A DNA stretch of 64,000 nucleotides from Halorubrum aidingense JCM 13560 (GCF_000336995.1 NZ_AOJI01000014.1:28253-92252); one strand, 5' to 3'. Shown: positions 19,916 through 28,874, numbered from the stretch's first letter. The notes: generated from the letters alone by a model not told the origin. Translations and numbers: made by a program.

Positions 19916-20386
19916 ATGCATGTCCGGGCGGCCCGGCCCGACGACGCGGAGGCGCTCCGAACGGCGGTGTCGCGAGCTCGTGAGGCGACCGTCTTCGACG
20001 ATATCGGTGCTCCCTTACTCGACGTTTCGGCGGCCGGCGTCCGCGAGGCCGCCGCCGAAGCCGAGTGGTCGTTCCTGATGGAGGACGACGACGGACCGGT
20101 CGGCGTCGCCATCGCCCACCCCGACGCGGAGGGTACGGAAGCGGAACTGCTCGCGCTGTGGGTCCACCCGAGTCGGGCGGGCGAGGGTGTCGCCGCCGAC
20201 CTGCTCGCACGCATCGCGTCGTCGGTGGACGGCTGCGGCGTCGACACGCTCCGGGCGACGGTCCCCGCCGATAGCCCGGGCGCACAGGAGTTTTTCCACG
20301 TACACGGCTTCTCCCCGCGTGGGACTCGCCGAGGCCACGCCGGTGACGAATCGATCGTCGTGGCGGACATCGACACGCTTCGCTGA
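19916..20386 (+). CDS. GNAT family N-acetyltransferase
   Basis: 156 residues starting MHVRAARPDDAEALRTAVSRA, a typical GNAT first helix. The acetyl-CoA site is ALWVHPSRAGEGVAADLLARI at ~80 (RxGxGxA-like), followed by FHVHGFSPRGTRRG, the usual C-terminal beta-bulge region. The substrate is unknown. The promoter element ACCTATAGG is 27 bases before the ATG. Convergent with the Lrp gene. Confidence 0.82.
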   Translation: MHVRAARPDDAEALRTAVSRAREATVFDDIGAPLLDVSAAGVREAAAEAEWSFLMEDDDGPVGVAIAHPDAEGTEAELLALWVHPSRAGEGVAADLLARIASSVDGCGVDTLRATVPADSPGAQEFFHVHGFSPRGTRRGHAGDESIVVADIDTLR

Positions 20387-20439
20387 CGCGTCTGTCGATC
20401 GGCATCCGATCAGTCGTCGGCCCGCCGTGAGCCGTCAAT

Positions 20440-20868
20440 TCACTTCAGACGTTCCTGCAGAAACGAGGGATGCGCCGCGGTGACGCCGTCGACCGCCAAG
20501 AGCTTCTCGGAGATGACGTCGCCCAGCTCGTCGCCGTCGCCGGCGCGGACCTCGGCCATCAGCATGTGGTCGCCCGAGGAGGTGTACAGCGCTTGGATCT
20601 CGTCGAGCGCTTTCAGCGCCCGGGTCGCGCCCACGTACTTCCCCGAGTCGACGTCCATTCCAACTATCGCGATCGACTGCGAGGAGAGCTTCTTCGGGTC
20701 GACCTCCGCGGAGTAGCCGACGATCACGCCCCGCTCTTCGAGGCGGTCGATGTACTTCCGCACCGTCGGCTTCGAGACCTCCGCTCGGTCGGCGATCTCG
20801 GCACAGGAGGCCTGTGCGTCCTCCTCTAACACCGACAGGATCCGTTCCTCCGTCGATACCGTGCTCAT
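20440..20868 (-). CDS. Lrp/AsnC family transcriptional regulator
   Basis: 142 residues from the ATG at 20868. The N-terminal HTH is RILSVLEEDAQASCAEIADRAEVSKPTVRKYIDRLEERGVIVGY; the C-terminal RAM ligand domain contains VGMDVDSGKYVGATRALKALDEIQALYTSSGDHMLMAEVRAG. It probably binds DNA as a dimer or octamer and senses an amino acid or 2-oxoacid. It sits directly downstream of porB with its own promoter (GGTATTTTTTCC, ~20887-20898). As I recall, H. salinarum lrpA1 has the same position next to porAB, which suggests it regulates this operon. Confidence 0.88.
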   Translation of the reverse strand: MSTVSTEERILSVLEEDAQASCAEIADRAEVSKPTVRKYIDRLEERGVIVGYSAEVDPKKLSSQSIAIVGMDVDSGKYVGATRALKALDEIQALYTSSGDHMLMAEVRAGDGDELGDVISEKLLAVDGVTAAHPSFLQERLK

Positions 20869-20984
20869 ACTGTTCTCTTGTCGCCACGGAAAAAATACCT
20901 TGCGAACCGAAAAACGTGTCGAGCACAACAAAAACGATGGTCGATTTCGCCGATCGACCGTCGGCTCGGCCGAGAACGACCGGC

Positions 20985-21923
20985 TCAGGCGTGCTTGTCG
21001 AGGAACTGGTCGTGCGAGCGCTCCCACTCGTACTCGTCGTCCCAGTACCGCTCCGCCAGCGGCTCCTCGGGCATTTCGCCGATTGCGCGCTTTTCTTGAC
21101 CGTAGGAGGGGCGGTCCTCGTCGACGTAGTAGCGGCCGGTGAGGACCTTCCCGTCGTACAGCGCCTCTTCGGTCTCGCGCATCATCTCCGCGGCCTCGAC
21201 CTTGTCGGTCGGGTCGAAGTCGTACTCTTCGGACTCCTGAACGTCGATGTACGGGACGTACTGACGCGCGTCCTTGTTCCAGGTCGGACACTGGGTGAGG
21301 AAGTCGACGTGCGCGAAGCCGTCGTGTTCGATCGCCTCGATGATGATCTCTTTCGCCTGGTTCGGGTTGACCGCAGCGGTGCGGGCGACGTACGAGGCGC
21401 CGGCGTTGAGCGACAGCGAGAGCGGCTTGAGCGGCTCCTTCGCGCTCCCGTGCGGCTGCGTCTTCGACTTGTGACCCTTCGGGCTGGTCGGGGAGGTCTG
21501 TCCCTTCGTGAGCCCGAAGATCTCGTTGTTGAAGACGATGTACGTCATGTCGTGGTTCTCCCGGGCCGTGTGGATGAAGTGGTTCCCGCCGATCCCGTAG
21601 CCGTCGCCGTCACCGCCGGCGGCGATCACTTCGAGTTCGGGATTCGCCAGCTTCGCGGCGCGGGCCACGGGCAGCGAGCGCCCGTGGATCGTGTGGAACC
21701 CGTACGTGTCGAGGTAGCTGTTCAGCTTACCGGAACAGCCGATCCCGGTACACAGCAGCGTCTCTTCCGGCGACCGACCGACTTCCGGAAGGGCCTGCTT
21801 GAGCGCCTTCAGGACGCTGAAGTCACCGCAGCCCGGACACCAGGTCGGCTGCGGCTCGACGCCGGGGGTGTACTCGTCGCGGTCGATCTCTCGCTCCTCT
21901 CCGATCGCTGAAAACGTGCTCAT
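20985..21923 (-). CDS. porB: 2-oxoacid:ferredoxin oxidoreductase subunit beta (pyruvate type likely)
   Basis: 312 residues. Cys residues in TWCPGCGDF and LCTGIGCSGK ligate a 4Fe-4S cluster, and the TPP motif GDGDGYGIGGNH...YIVFNNEIFGLTKGQ is intact. With PorA it oxidises a 2-oxoacid with CoA, TPP and ferredoxin to acyl-CoA and CO2. The 631/312 subunit sizes fit haloarchaeal PorAB better than KorAB as I remember them, but 2-oxoglutarate specificity is not excluded. Three bases separate it from porA, so the two are co-transcribed. A T-rich tract after the stop (~20925-20935) may terminate the mRNA. Confidence 0.88.
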   Translation of the reverse strand: MSTFSAIGEEREIDRDEYTPGVEPQPTWCPGCGDFSVLKALKQALPEVGRSPEETLLCTGIGCSGKLNSYLDTYGFHTIHGRSLPVARAAKLANPELEVIAAGGDGDGYGIGGNHFIHTARENHDMTYIVFNNEIFGLTKGQTSPTSPKGHKSKTQPHGSAKEPLKPLSLSLNAGASYVARTAAVNPNQAKEIIIEAIEHDGFAHVDFLTQCPTWNKDARQYVPYIDVQESEEYDFDPTDKVEAAEMMRETEEALYDGKVLTGRYYVDEDRPSYGQEKRAIGEMPEEPLAERYWDDEYEWERSHDQFLDKHA

Positions 21924-21926
21924 GGG

Positions 21927-23822
21927 TTAGTCACCTGCGGCTGGGACGAAGGTAGTCTGATGGCCGGACGCGTCGCCGTCGCCCTCGATGATCGCGGCCT
22001 CGAACCCGTCGACGATCTCCGCCGGCTCGAACGGGTTCCCGTTGTACTTCAACAGGCTCGACAGCTTCTCGCCGTAGCGGCCGAGGTTCTTCTGGACGAG
22101 CCCGCGGAACTGTCCGGACGCGGTCATCTCGACGACGAGCACCTCGTCGACGCTCTCGACGAACGCCTCGACCTGCTCGGTCGGGAACGGGAGCATGTCG
22201 GAGACGCCGTACGACTTCACGGAGATGCCGGCGTCGTTGAGGCGGCCGACGGCCTCCTCGACGGTACCCTGCTGGCTACCGAAGGTGAGGATGCCGTACT
22301 GGGCGTCCTCGGGGCCGGCGTACGAGCCGGTGTCGACGGTGTCGAGGTCGGCGCGGATCGCGTCGAGCTTCTGCCCGCGGCGGTCGATCTGCGCGACGCG
22401 GTTGTCGGGCGACTCCGCGATGTGGCCGGTGGGGTCGTGCTCGTTACCGGTCGCGAGGAAGCGACCGCCCTTCTGACCGGGGATCGAGCGCGGCGAGACG
22501 CCGTCGTCGACGTCGTGTTGGAACCGGTGGAACTTCCCGTCGGCCGAGTGGGGTTCGTCCGCCAGCGCGTCCTCGCTCAGGGTCTTTCCGAGCGTCGGGT
22601 TCGGATCGCGGTCGAAGTGGCTCTTGGGGACGTTCATCAGCTCGCCGCCGAGCTTCTGGTCGTACAGCAGGATCGTCGGAATCTGGTACTCGTAGGCCAG
22701 CCGGAAGGCGAGCCGCGACTGCTCGTACGCCTCCTCGACGGTCCCGGGCGCGAGAACGACGCGCTGGGAGTCTCCCTGTGAGGTGTACAGGACGTGTTCG
22801 AGATCGGACTGCTCCGGCTTCGTCGGCATCCCGGTGGACGGGCCGGCCCGCATGGCCTCAACGAGCACGAGCGGCGTCTCCGTCATCTCGGCGAGGCCGA
22901 GCGGCTCGGACATCAGCGCGAAGCCGCCCCCGGAGGACCCGGACATGGCTTTGACGCCGGCGTGGGACGCGCCCACGGCGAGGGCCGCGGCCGCGATTTC
23001 GTCTTCGACCTGCTCAGAGATCCCGCCGAGCTCCGGCAGGTTCTGGGTCATGATGGTGAACACTTCGGTCCACGGCGTCATGGGGTACCCGGCGATGAAC
23101 CGGCAGCCCTCGTCGATGGCGCCGTACGAGATCGCGTCCGACCCGGACATGAGCAGCTGCGTCTCCTCGTGCTCGCCGGTCGGGACCGACACGTCCGGCG
23201 CGTCGATGTCGTACTCCTCGCTGACCTGGTTGTACGCCGTCTCCAGGATCTCGAGGTTCGGATCGAGGATCTTCTCCGGCATCGCGTCGCGCATGAGGTC
23301 CTCGACGTGATCGAGTTCCATGCCGGTCAGCGCGCAGGTCGCGCCGACGCCGGCCGTGTTGCGCATGACTTCGCGACCCATGTCGCGGGCGAGCCCGCGG
23401 AGGTCGAGGGGGTAGACGTGCCAGTTGTTCTCCTCGACGCGCTCGTCGAAGTTCGGAATCTCAGAGGTGTCGAGGAGCCCTTCGTCGTACACGATGACGC
23501 CGCCCTCGCGGAGCTCGTCGAGGTTCTCCGAGAGCGGTTTGATCTCTTCGTTCCCGTATACGGCCTCCTCCTGCGGGTTGCGGGCGAACGAGTCGCCGAG
23601 CGCGAGCAGGAAGTTATAGCCGTCACCGCGGGACCGTACCGGGTCCGCAGACGCGCGAACCTCGGTGTAGGTGTGACCCCCGCGGATCCGCGACGGGTAG
23701 TGGCGATGCGTGAAGACGTTGAGCCCCGATCGCATCAAGGCCTTCGCGAAGTTCTGGCTGGTCGAAGCGATCCCGTCACCGGATCCCCCCGATATCCGCC
23801 AGATGAGTTCGTCGTCAGTCAT
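21927..23822 (-). CDS. porA: 2-oxoacid:ferredoxin oxidoreductase subunit alpha (gamma-alpha fusion)
   Basis: 631 residues. The N-terminal ~190 residues are the gamma domain (WRISGGSGDGIASTSQNFAKAL, HYPSRIRGGHTYTEV). The alpha/pyrimidine domain follows from ~225 (DAISYGAIDEGCRFIAGYPMTPWTEVF, SGSSGGGFALMSEPLGLAEM, PTGMPTKPEQSDL). The C-terminal domain II spans the region to ~610 (GILTFGSQQGTVEEAVGRL). Gamma-alpha fusion is the usual arrangement in halophiles. It is divergent from dphB over a 179-base promoter region. Confidence 0.9.
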   Translation of the reverse strand: MTDDELIWRISGGSGDGIASTSQNFAKALMRSGLNVFTHRHYPSRIRGGHTYTEVRASADPVRSRGDGYNFLLALGDSFARNPQEEAVYGNEEIKPLSENLDELREGGVIVYDEGLLDTSEIPNFDERVEENNWHVYPLDLRGLARDMGREVMRNTAGVGATCALTGMELDHVEDLMRDAMPEKILDPNLEILETAYNQVSEEYDIDAPDVSVPTGEHEETQLLMSGSDAISYGAIDEGCRFIAGYPMTPWTEVFTIMTQNLPELGGISEQVEDEIAAAALAVGASHAGVKAMSGSSGGGFALMSEPLGLAEMTETPLVLVEAMRAGPSTGMPTKPEQSDLEHVLYTSQGDSQRVVLAPGTVEEAYEQSRLAFRLAYEYQIPTILLYDQKLGGELMNVPKSHFDRDPNPTLGKTLSEDALADEPHSADGKFHRFQHDVDDGVSPRSIPGQKGGRFLATGNEHDPTGHIAESPDNRVAQIDRRGQKLDAIRADLDTVDTGSYAGPEDAQYGILTFGSQQGTVEEAVGRLNDAGISVKSYGVSDMLPFPTEQVEAFVESVDEVLVVEMTASGQFRGLVQKNLGRYGEKLSSLLKYNGNPFEPAEIVDGFEAAIIEGDGDASGHQTTFVPAAGD

Positions 23823-23972
23823 AGTGGTATGTGAGCCCGTGAGGGCCTCGTGATTTGACGTTGTGTGGGTTACCTCTTAGGGCTTGCTATGGAATCGCAA
23901 GATACGATCGTGAAGAATTGGCCCGAAACGGTTCTCTCGGCCCTGCGAGCAGGAACAAAGCCTTTCGCGCCA

Positions 23973-23978
23973 TTTTAA
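23973..23978 (+). promoter_or_regulatory. TATA box of dphB
   Basis: TTTTAA within CATTTTAACC is centred about 26 bases before the ATG at 24002, marking a leaderless transcript and fixing the dphB start at 24002. Confidence 0.6.
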
Positions 23979-24001
23979 CCGGCGCGCGACAGACACACCG
24001 T

Positions 24002-24799
24002 ATGCTCACCTTCATCGGACTCGGACTCTACGACGAGCGGTCGATCAGCGTCGAGGGGCGGGAGGCGCTGCGGGCGGCCGATCGCGTCTTCGCGGAGTTC
24101 TACACCAGCCGGCTGGTCGGTGCGACCGTCGACGACTTGGAGGCGTATCACGACGTGGAGATCGAGGTTCGTCCTCGCGAGGGCGTCGAACAGGACCCGG
24201 GTGCGATCCTCGATGCGGCCGCCGAGGGCGACGCGGTGTTCTGCACCGCCGGCGACACGATGATATCCACGACCCACACGGACCTCCGACTCCGCGCCGA
24301 GGAGCGCGGGATCGACACCCGCGTGATCCACGGCGTGACTGCCCAGTCGGCGGCGTCGAGTCTCACCGGACTCCAGAACTACCGGTTCGGAAAAGCGACG
24401 ACGCTCCCGTTCCCGTACGCCCACGGCGGCGACGACGTGCCCCAGAGCGTGATCGACACCGTCGAGGCGAACCGCGAGCGCGGGCTCCACACCGTCGTCT
24501 ACCTCGACATCAAGGTCGGCACCGGGCCGACCGGTCCGGACCCAGACCACGAGGAGTACATGACCGCCGACGTCGCCGCCGCGCTGCTCGCGGAGGGATG
24601 GCGCGACGAACTCGCCGTCGTCATCGCCCGCGCCGGATCGCCGGACGCCGTCGTCGCGGCCGACCGCCTGAGCGCCCTCGCCGAACGCGATTTCGGCGAC
24701 CCGCTCCATCTGCTCGTGATCCCCGGTGACCTCCACCACGTCGAGGCCGACGCGCTCGTCGGACTGGCCGGCGCGCCGACCGAACTCGTCGGGGAGTGA
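24002..24799 (+). CDS. dphB: diphthine synthase
   Basis: 265 residues from the ATG at 24002 (MLTFIGLGLYDERSISVEGREAL). Tetrapyrrole-methylase fold landmarks: GLGLYDE, VFCTAGDTMISTTH (SAM site), VIHGVTAQSAASSLTGLQNYRFGKATTLPF and VVYLDIKVGTGP. It transfers methyl groups from SAM during diphthamide synthesis on elongation factor 2, an archaeal and eukaryotic modification. Length and motif order match archaeal Dph5 closely. Confidence 0.94.
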   Translation: MLTFIGLGLYDERSISVEGREALRAADRVFAEFYTSRLVGATVDDLEAYHDVEIEVRPREGVEQDPGAILDAAAEGDAVFCTAGDTMISTTHTDLRLRAEERGIDTRVIHGVTAQSAASSLTGLQNYRFGKATTLPFPYAHGGDDVPQSVIDTVEANRERGLHTVVYLDIKVGTGPTGPDPDHEEYMTADVAAALLAEGWRDELAVVIARAGSPDAVVAADRLSALAERDFGDPLHLLVIPGDLHHVEADALVGLAGAPTELVGE

Positions 24800-24847
24800 G
24801 CGGTCCGACCGCACGTTTGATATTCCCGTCTCGCGTCGTCACGGCGC

Positions 24848-25234
24848 ATGGACGAACTCTCCGTCGAACGACTCATGTCGACCGATCTCCTCACTATCGG
24901 GCCGGACGCGTCGGCCGCAGAGGCGGCCCAGCGGATGCTCGACACGGGAACGAACTCGATCCTCGTCGTCGACGCGGACGGGCGGCTGTCGGGACTGATC
25001 ACCGCGACCGACTTCGTCTCGCTCGTCCGCCACAACGACCCCGAAGACGAGACGTCGGTCGCGGCGTTCATGACGCGTGACGTCGTCACCGTCGGTCCCG
25101 ATGACACCGTCGAGGAGCTCGCAGAGCCGACCGCACACGGTTACACGCACCTGCCGGTGACGACGGACGACGGCACCGTCGTCGGTATGGTGTCGACGAC
25201 CGACCTCACGGCGTACGTCTCGGAGCGTCGCTAG
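24848..25234 (+). CDS. stand-alone CBS-domain-pair protein
   Basis: 128 residues, a single Bateman module: CBS1 (VERLMSTDLLTIGPDASAAEAAQRMLDTGTNSILVVDADGRLSGLITATDF) and CBS2 (VAAFMTRDVVTVGPDDTVEELAEPTAHGYTHLPVTTDDGTVVGMVSTTDL). Such proteins bind adenosyl nucleotides and modulate partners. A TGATATT promoter element lies ~27 bases before the ATG. A similar single CBS protein lies at 25966-26340. Confidence 0.85.
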   Translation: MDELSVERLMSTDLLTIGPDASAAEAAQRMLDTGTNSILVVDADGRLSGLITATDFVSLVRHNDPEDETSVAAFMTRDVVTVGPDDTVEELAEPTAHGYTHLPVTTDDGTVVGMVSTTDLTAYVSERR

Positions 25235-25337
25235 GTCCCTGCCGACGGGCGGCCCCCCGCGGGCGAGGAAGCCGACACGCCGCTCGGGCGCTTCTCGGTC
25301 GGTCCGTCGGGTCCGGCGCCAAGACTCGCTGTTCGAC

Positions 25338-25565
25338 CTACCGCCCCGACGCCGACATCTGCTCGTCGTACGTCGCGCCCGCCGCGATCAGGAACCCGAT
25401 GATCGCGGTGACAAGTGCGACGCTCCCGATGGCGACGACCGCCACGGAGAACAGGTCGTTGGGGAGCACCTGCGCGGAGGTGAGGAGTGAGGTCGCCGTG
25501 ACGAACCCTATCAACAGGAGGAGGCGTCCGAACCGTGCGGTGTCGAGGCCGCTCTCACTTGACAT
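25338..25565 (-). CDS. small two-TM membrane protein overlapping its upstream gene
   Basis: 75 residues from the ATG at 25565. Two hydrophobic segments are visible: LLLLIGFVTATSLLTSAQVL and FSVAVVAIGSVALVTAIIGFLIAAGA. Its start overlaps the last 11 bases of the gene at 25555-25812, so the two are probably translated in a coupled way and may form one membrane complex. Unknown function. Confidence 0.6.
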   Translation of the reverse strand: MSSESGLDTARFGRLLLLIGFVTATSLLTSAQVLPNDLFSVAVVAIGSVALVTAIIGFLIAAGATYDEQMSASGR

Positions 25566-25812
25566 ACGCCCTGATCTCGTTGATGACGCCGTCGTATCCA
25601 TCCTCGCTGGCCTCCGCGCCGAGAGAGTGGATCGATTGACAGACCCACATCCCCGCGGTGAAGTTCAATAGCGCGACGAACGAGACCAGCCCGAGACGAG
25701 AATCCACGGTGAGGCCGATGGCGAACCCCAACGGGAGCGTCACCGACATGATGGCGTGGATCACGAGCGACCGCGTTCCGAAGTCTTCCAGTGCACTGAG
25801 TACCCCTGTCAT
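25555..25812 (-). CDS. small membrane protein, unknown function
   Basis: 85 residues with two hydrophobic segments (LVIHAIMSVTLPLGFAIGLTV and LGLVSFVALLNFTAGMWVCQSI) and a short polar tail. GTATTTACTC on the minus strand at ~25838-25847 is ~27 bases before the ATG at 25812, giving a leaderless start for the two-gene unit with 25338-25565. No family recognised. Confidence 0.6.
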   Translation of the reverse strand: MTGVLSALEDFGTRSLVIHAIMSVTLPLGFAIGLTVDSRLGLVSFVALLNFTAGMWVCQSIHSLGAEASEDGYDGVINEIRAYVK

Positions 25813-25965
25813 ACATGATCTACGGCCGCGGACGAGTAAATACGACCGGCCTGACGACGGACGGCGCGGGCGGCCCTGCCTCCCGGTCGATCAACGGACC
25901 GTCGGTCTGTCGGCGGGGTTGCGCGTTCCGGAAGAGTAATCAGAACTGGTAGCACACAACATGAT

Positions 25966-26340
25966 ATGGATCTGAACGACCGGACGCGCGTCAGCGATGT
26001 AATGTCGACGCCGCTAGAGACGATCGGAGCGGACGCCCCGCTCCGCGAGGCCGCACAGCGGATGGACGACGCCGGCATCAGCGCGCTCGTCGTCACCACC
26101 GGCGGCGGGTGTATCATCACGCAGAGCGACGTCGTCGGTGCGGTCGCGGCGGGGAGAGACACCACCGAGACGGTCGTCCGCGACGTGATGACCGAGGACG
26201 TAGAGACGGTGACGCCGGACCTCATGATGGAAGAGGTGGCGGCGATGATGACGATGTACGGCGTCAAACACCTGCCCGTCGTCGACGACGACTACGTCGG
26301 CATGGTGTCGTCGACGGACGTGGCGGCGCACCTCTCGTAG
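25966..26340 (+). CDS. stand-alone CBS-domain-pair protein
   Basis: 124 residues: CBS1 (VSDVMSTPLETIGADAPLREAAQRMDDAGISALVVTTGGGCIITQSDVVGAV) and CBS2 (VRDVMTEDVETVTPDLMMEEVAAMMTMYGVKHLPVVDDDYVGMVSSTDV). Closely related in layout to the CBS protein at 24848-25234; the two bracket the small membrane-protein pair. It probably senses adenine nucleotides. An earlier ATG at 25961 is out of frame. Confidence 0.85.
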   Translation: MDLNDRTRVSDVMSTPLETIGADAPLREAAQRMDDAGISALVVTTGGGCIITQSDVVGAVAAGRDTTETVVRDVMTEDVETVTPDLMMEEVAAMMTMYGVKHLPVVDDDYVGMVSSTDVAAHLS

Positions 26341-26419
26341 GGCTCTTGTAGGGCTCTCGTAAGGCTCTCGAGGGGCAAGCGGGAGGACGAATCGCCGCCG
26401 TTCGGCGCCCCGACGTCGC

Positions 26420-27667
26420 TCAAAAGAGAAGCAGCGGAACGCCGACCGCGATACCGACGGCGATCAACACGAGGTTCCAGACCAACACCGGCCGGACCAG
26501 CTCCCGAGCGATGCTCGCGGCGAACACCGTCTTGACGAGGATGCTCGCGGCCGTTCCGGCGACGACGCCGGCGACCGCGGTCTCCACCGATATCTGTCCG
26601 GTGCCCAGAAGCGACACCGCGGTCGTCGTCGCCGTTCCCGAGGAGACGAGTCCCGCGAGGAAGGCGGTGGCGACGAACCCGCCGGCGCCGAAGGTCCGCT
26701 CCGCCCCGGCGGAGACGAGCAGGACGAGGAGGAACAGCGCGCCGAAGGTCAGCGCGTTCCGGAGGCTGAACGGGGAGGTGAGATCCGCCTCCATCGTCGT
26801 GCGCCAGTCGCTGCGCCACACCGCGATGAGGACGCCCACGACGGTGATCGCACCGAGCGGCGCGCCGACGGTCAGGGCGGCCTCCGGCACGAAGACGGCC
26901 ACGACCGCGGCGTTGCGGAACGCCATCGCCGCGTTCGCCAACAGGATCGAGCCGACGGCAATATTCCGCAGGTCGGCTTGGCCCTTCGCCCGCTTGGCCA
27001 TCTCGGCGACGACTGCCGTCGAGTTCACGAGCCCGCCGAAAAATCCCGTGACTGCGTACCCGCGCCCCTGATACCGCTTCACGAGCACGTAGTTGACGAA
27101 GCCGATGCCGCTGACGGCGACGACGAGCGACCAGATGAGCCGCGGTTGGATCGCGTCCCACGGGTCGATGGTCTCCGCGGGCAACAGCGGAAAGATGACG
27201 AATGCGAGGATGGTGAACTCGGTCGCGCTTCGGACCTCCTCCCGGGAGAGCCCCCACGCGAACTGGTGGAGCTCCCGCTTCAACACGAGCAACAGCGAGG
27301 AGAGCATGGCCACGGTCACCGCCTCGATGAAGAACGACTCGGCGACGAGCACTCCGATTCCGTAGGTCACGAACATCGACACCGAGGTCGTCAGCGAGAG
27401 GCTGTCGACGTCCTCCTCGACGAAGCTCCGTACCGCGAGCAGCACCGCGCTGGTGACGATGAGGACGCCGCCGACGATCAGCAGCCCGTCGTTCTCGAGC
27501 AGCGAGAAGACGGCGGCCGACAGCCCGATCAGCGCGAACGTCCGGATCCCGGCCGACTTGTGAGACCACTCGCGTTCGAGCCCGAGGAACATTCCGAGCG
27601 CGGTCGCCAACACGAGCTTCGCGACGGTCGTCTCGACGAAAGCGAGCGGATCGGGCCCGATCACCAT
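26420..27667 (-). CDS. MgtC/SapB-DUF4010 family membrane protein
   Basis: 415 residues, about 12 transmembrane segments. The N-terminal ~140 residues are MgtC/SapB-like (LVLATALGMFLGLEREWSHKSAGIRTFALIGLSAAVFSLL). The remainder is the DUF4010 part (FTILAFVIFPLLP, GFFGGLVNSTAVVAEMAKRAKG, TAFLAGLVSSGTATTTAVSLL). MgtC proteins are linked to Mg2+ homeostasis and membrane potential; the two-domain form is uncharacterised. The ATG at 27667 precedes the first membrane helix. Confidence 0.85.
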   Translation of the reverse strand: MVIGPDPLAFVETTVAKLVLATALGMFLGLEREWSHKSAGIRTFALIGLSAAVFSLLENDGLLIVGGVLIVTSAVLLAVRSFVEEDVDSLSLTTSVSMFVTYGIGVLVAESFFIEAVTVAMLSSLLLVLKRELHQFAWGLSREEVRSATEFTILAFVIFPLLPAETIDPWDAIQPRLIWSLVVAVSGIGFVNYVLVKRYQGRGYAVTGFFGGLVNSTAVVAEMAKRAKGQADLRNIAVGSILLANAAMAFRNAAVVAVFVPEAALTVGAPLGAITVVGVLIAVWRSDWRTTMEADLTSPFSLRNALTFGALFLLVLLVSAGAERTFGAGGFVATAFLAGLVSSGTATTTAVSLLGTGQISVETAVAGVVAGTAASILVKTVFAASIARELVRPVLVWNLVLIAVGIAVGVPLLLF

Positions 27668-27796
27668 CGTCTCTCACCCCAGCAGGGGCTCGGAGACCGC
27701 GACCGCTCCGACTGGCTCGCCGCGTGCATACCTCGACCATGCGCCGCAAGAATGCCTATATGTTGTCATTCCGAGACCGGTTCGCGCGCGGACCGG

Positions 27797-28759
27797 TCAG
27801 CGGTTCGTCGGCTCTCTCGGGAGGTCCAGCGACTCGGTCAGGTCGTGTTCCTCGCCGGTGAGTAGGTAGAGCACGTCTTCGAGGATGACGACGAGTTCGG
27901 GAAGCTCCCGCACGACGAGGAACGTGATCCCGATCAGCGCGACCACCGCGAGCAGTTGGCTCATGATCCGGTCGGAGATCAGAAACGAGACGCGGTACGG
28001 GTCGGTCGCGCCGAACATCGCCAACACGAGGTCCGGCTGCCAGTGCATGTACTGGTTGCCGGCGACCACCGAGATGAACGCGGTCCGGAAGATGTTGAGA
28101 ACGTAGATGAGCGGAATCGCCACCGCGAGCCCGCGGACCTTCCGAACGAGCGGCGCCTGCACCGCGCTGACGAGTCCGCCGAAGATCGCCATGCTTCCGA
28201 GCCCCGTACACGCCAGCACGATGTGGATCCGGACCGTGTGGCCGTCGGACGTGATCCACTCGTAGGCCGCGTTGTACCCCTCGTTGCTCGTCACTCGCTC
28301 GGGGGCGTACCCGAGGAGGTCGATCAGCATTCCGGTGTGGGTCGCGACGACCTCGATGAGGACTTGCCGCGGCTCCGGGATCGCAACGCCGGCCAGCGTC
28401 AACGCTGGAATCGTCTCGAACGGGAGGTAGATGAACAGCATGATCGCGATCGCCCGGGTGAGCGTGAACAGCGATCTTCGGCCGTCGTACAGGAGGTAAC
28501 CGGCGTACAGACACGCCGGGACGCCGACGAGCGCGAGGATCGACTCGACGTAGCTCTGGTGTTCGAACGCGAAGTACGGTACCATCGTCAGCCAGAACAG
28601 CCCGAACAGCCCCCACGTCCCCGCCGCGAGCGAGCGCCCGGCCGCCAGCCCGCGGCCGTCGAGCACCCACGCGACTGCAAAGAGGATCGCAATAACCCAA
28701 GCGAACGTGAACGTGTCGGGGAGCGCACTGAGGATCGCCGGCACGCCGGAACCGAACAT
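27797..28759 (-). CDS. artA: archaeosortase A
   Basis: 320 residues from the ATG at 28759; an ATG six codons upstream (28777) is possible, but the TATA box at 28783-28789 sits too close to it and at the right distance from 28759. About eight membrane segments. Catalytic residues with exact archaeosortase spacing: Cys184 in VLACTGLGSMAIFGG, Arg225 in LNIFRTAFIS and Arg264 in LISDRIMSQ (spacings 41 and 80, as I recall for Haloferax ArtA). It cleaves PGF-CTERM tails and enables lipid anchoring of surface proteins; a substrate-type protein lies at 39086-42235. Confidence 0.93.
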   Translation of the reverse strand: MFGSGVPAILSALPDTFTFAWVIAILFAVAWVLDGRGLAAGRSLAAGTWGLFGLFWLTMVPYFAFEHQSYVESILALVGVPACLYAGYLLYDGRRSLFTLTRAIAIMLFIYLPFETIPALTLAGVAIPEPRQVLIEVVATHTGMLIDLLGYAPERVTSNEGYNAAYEWITSDGHTVRIHIVLACTGLGSMAIFGGLVSAVQAPLVRKVRGLAVAIPLIYVLNIFRTAFISVVAGNQYMHWQPDLVLAMFGATDPYRVSFLISDRIMSQLLAVVALIGITFLVVRELPELVVILEDVLYLLTGEEHDLTESLDLPREPTNR

Positions 28760-28782
28760 ATTCAAATCGTCGGGCATCGCCG

Positions 28783-28789
28783 GATAAAG
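28783..28789 (-). promoter_or_regulatory. TATA box of artA
   Basis: CTTTATC on the minus strand. Its centre is about 26 bases from the ATG at 28759 but only ~8 from the ATG at 28777, so it favours the shorter ArtA. Confidence 0.5.
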
Positions 28790-28874
28790 CCCTTGTCGTT
28801 CCCAACGATCCGTCGGGGAGATCGGCCGCTAGCCGGCTGAGCGGGACGACCGAAAACCGGCAGAATCCGACGGC

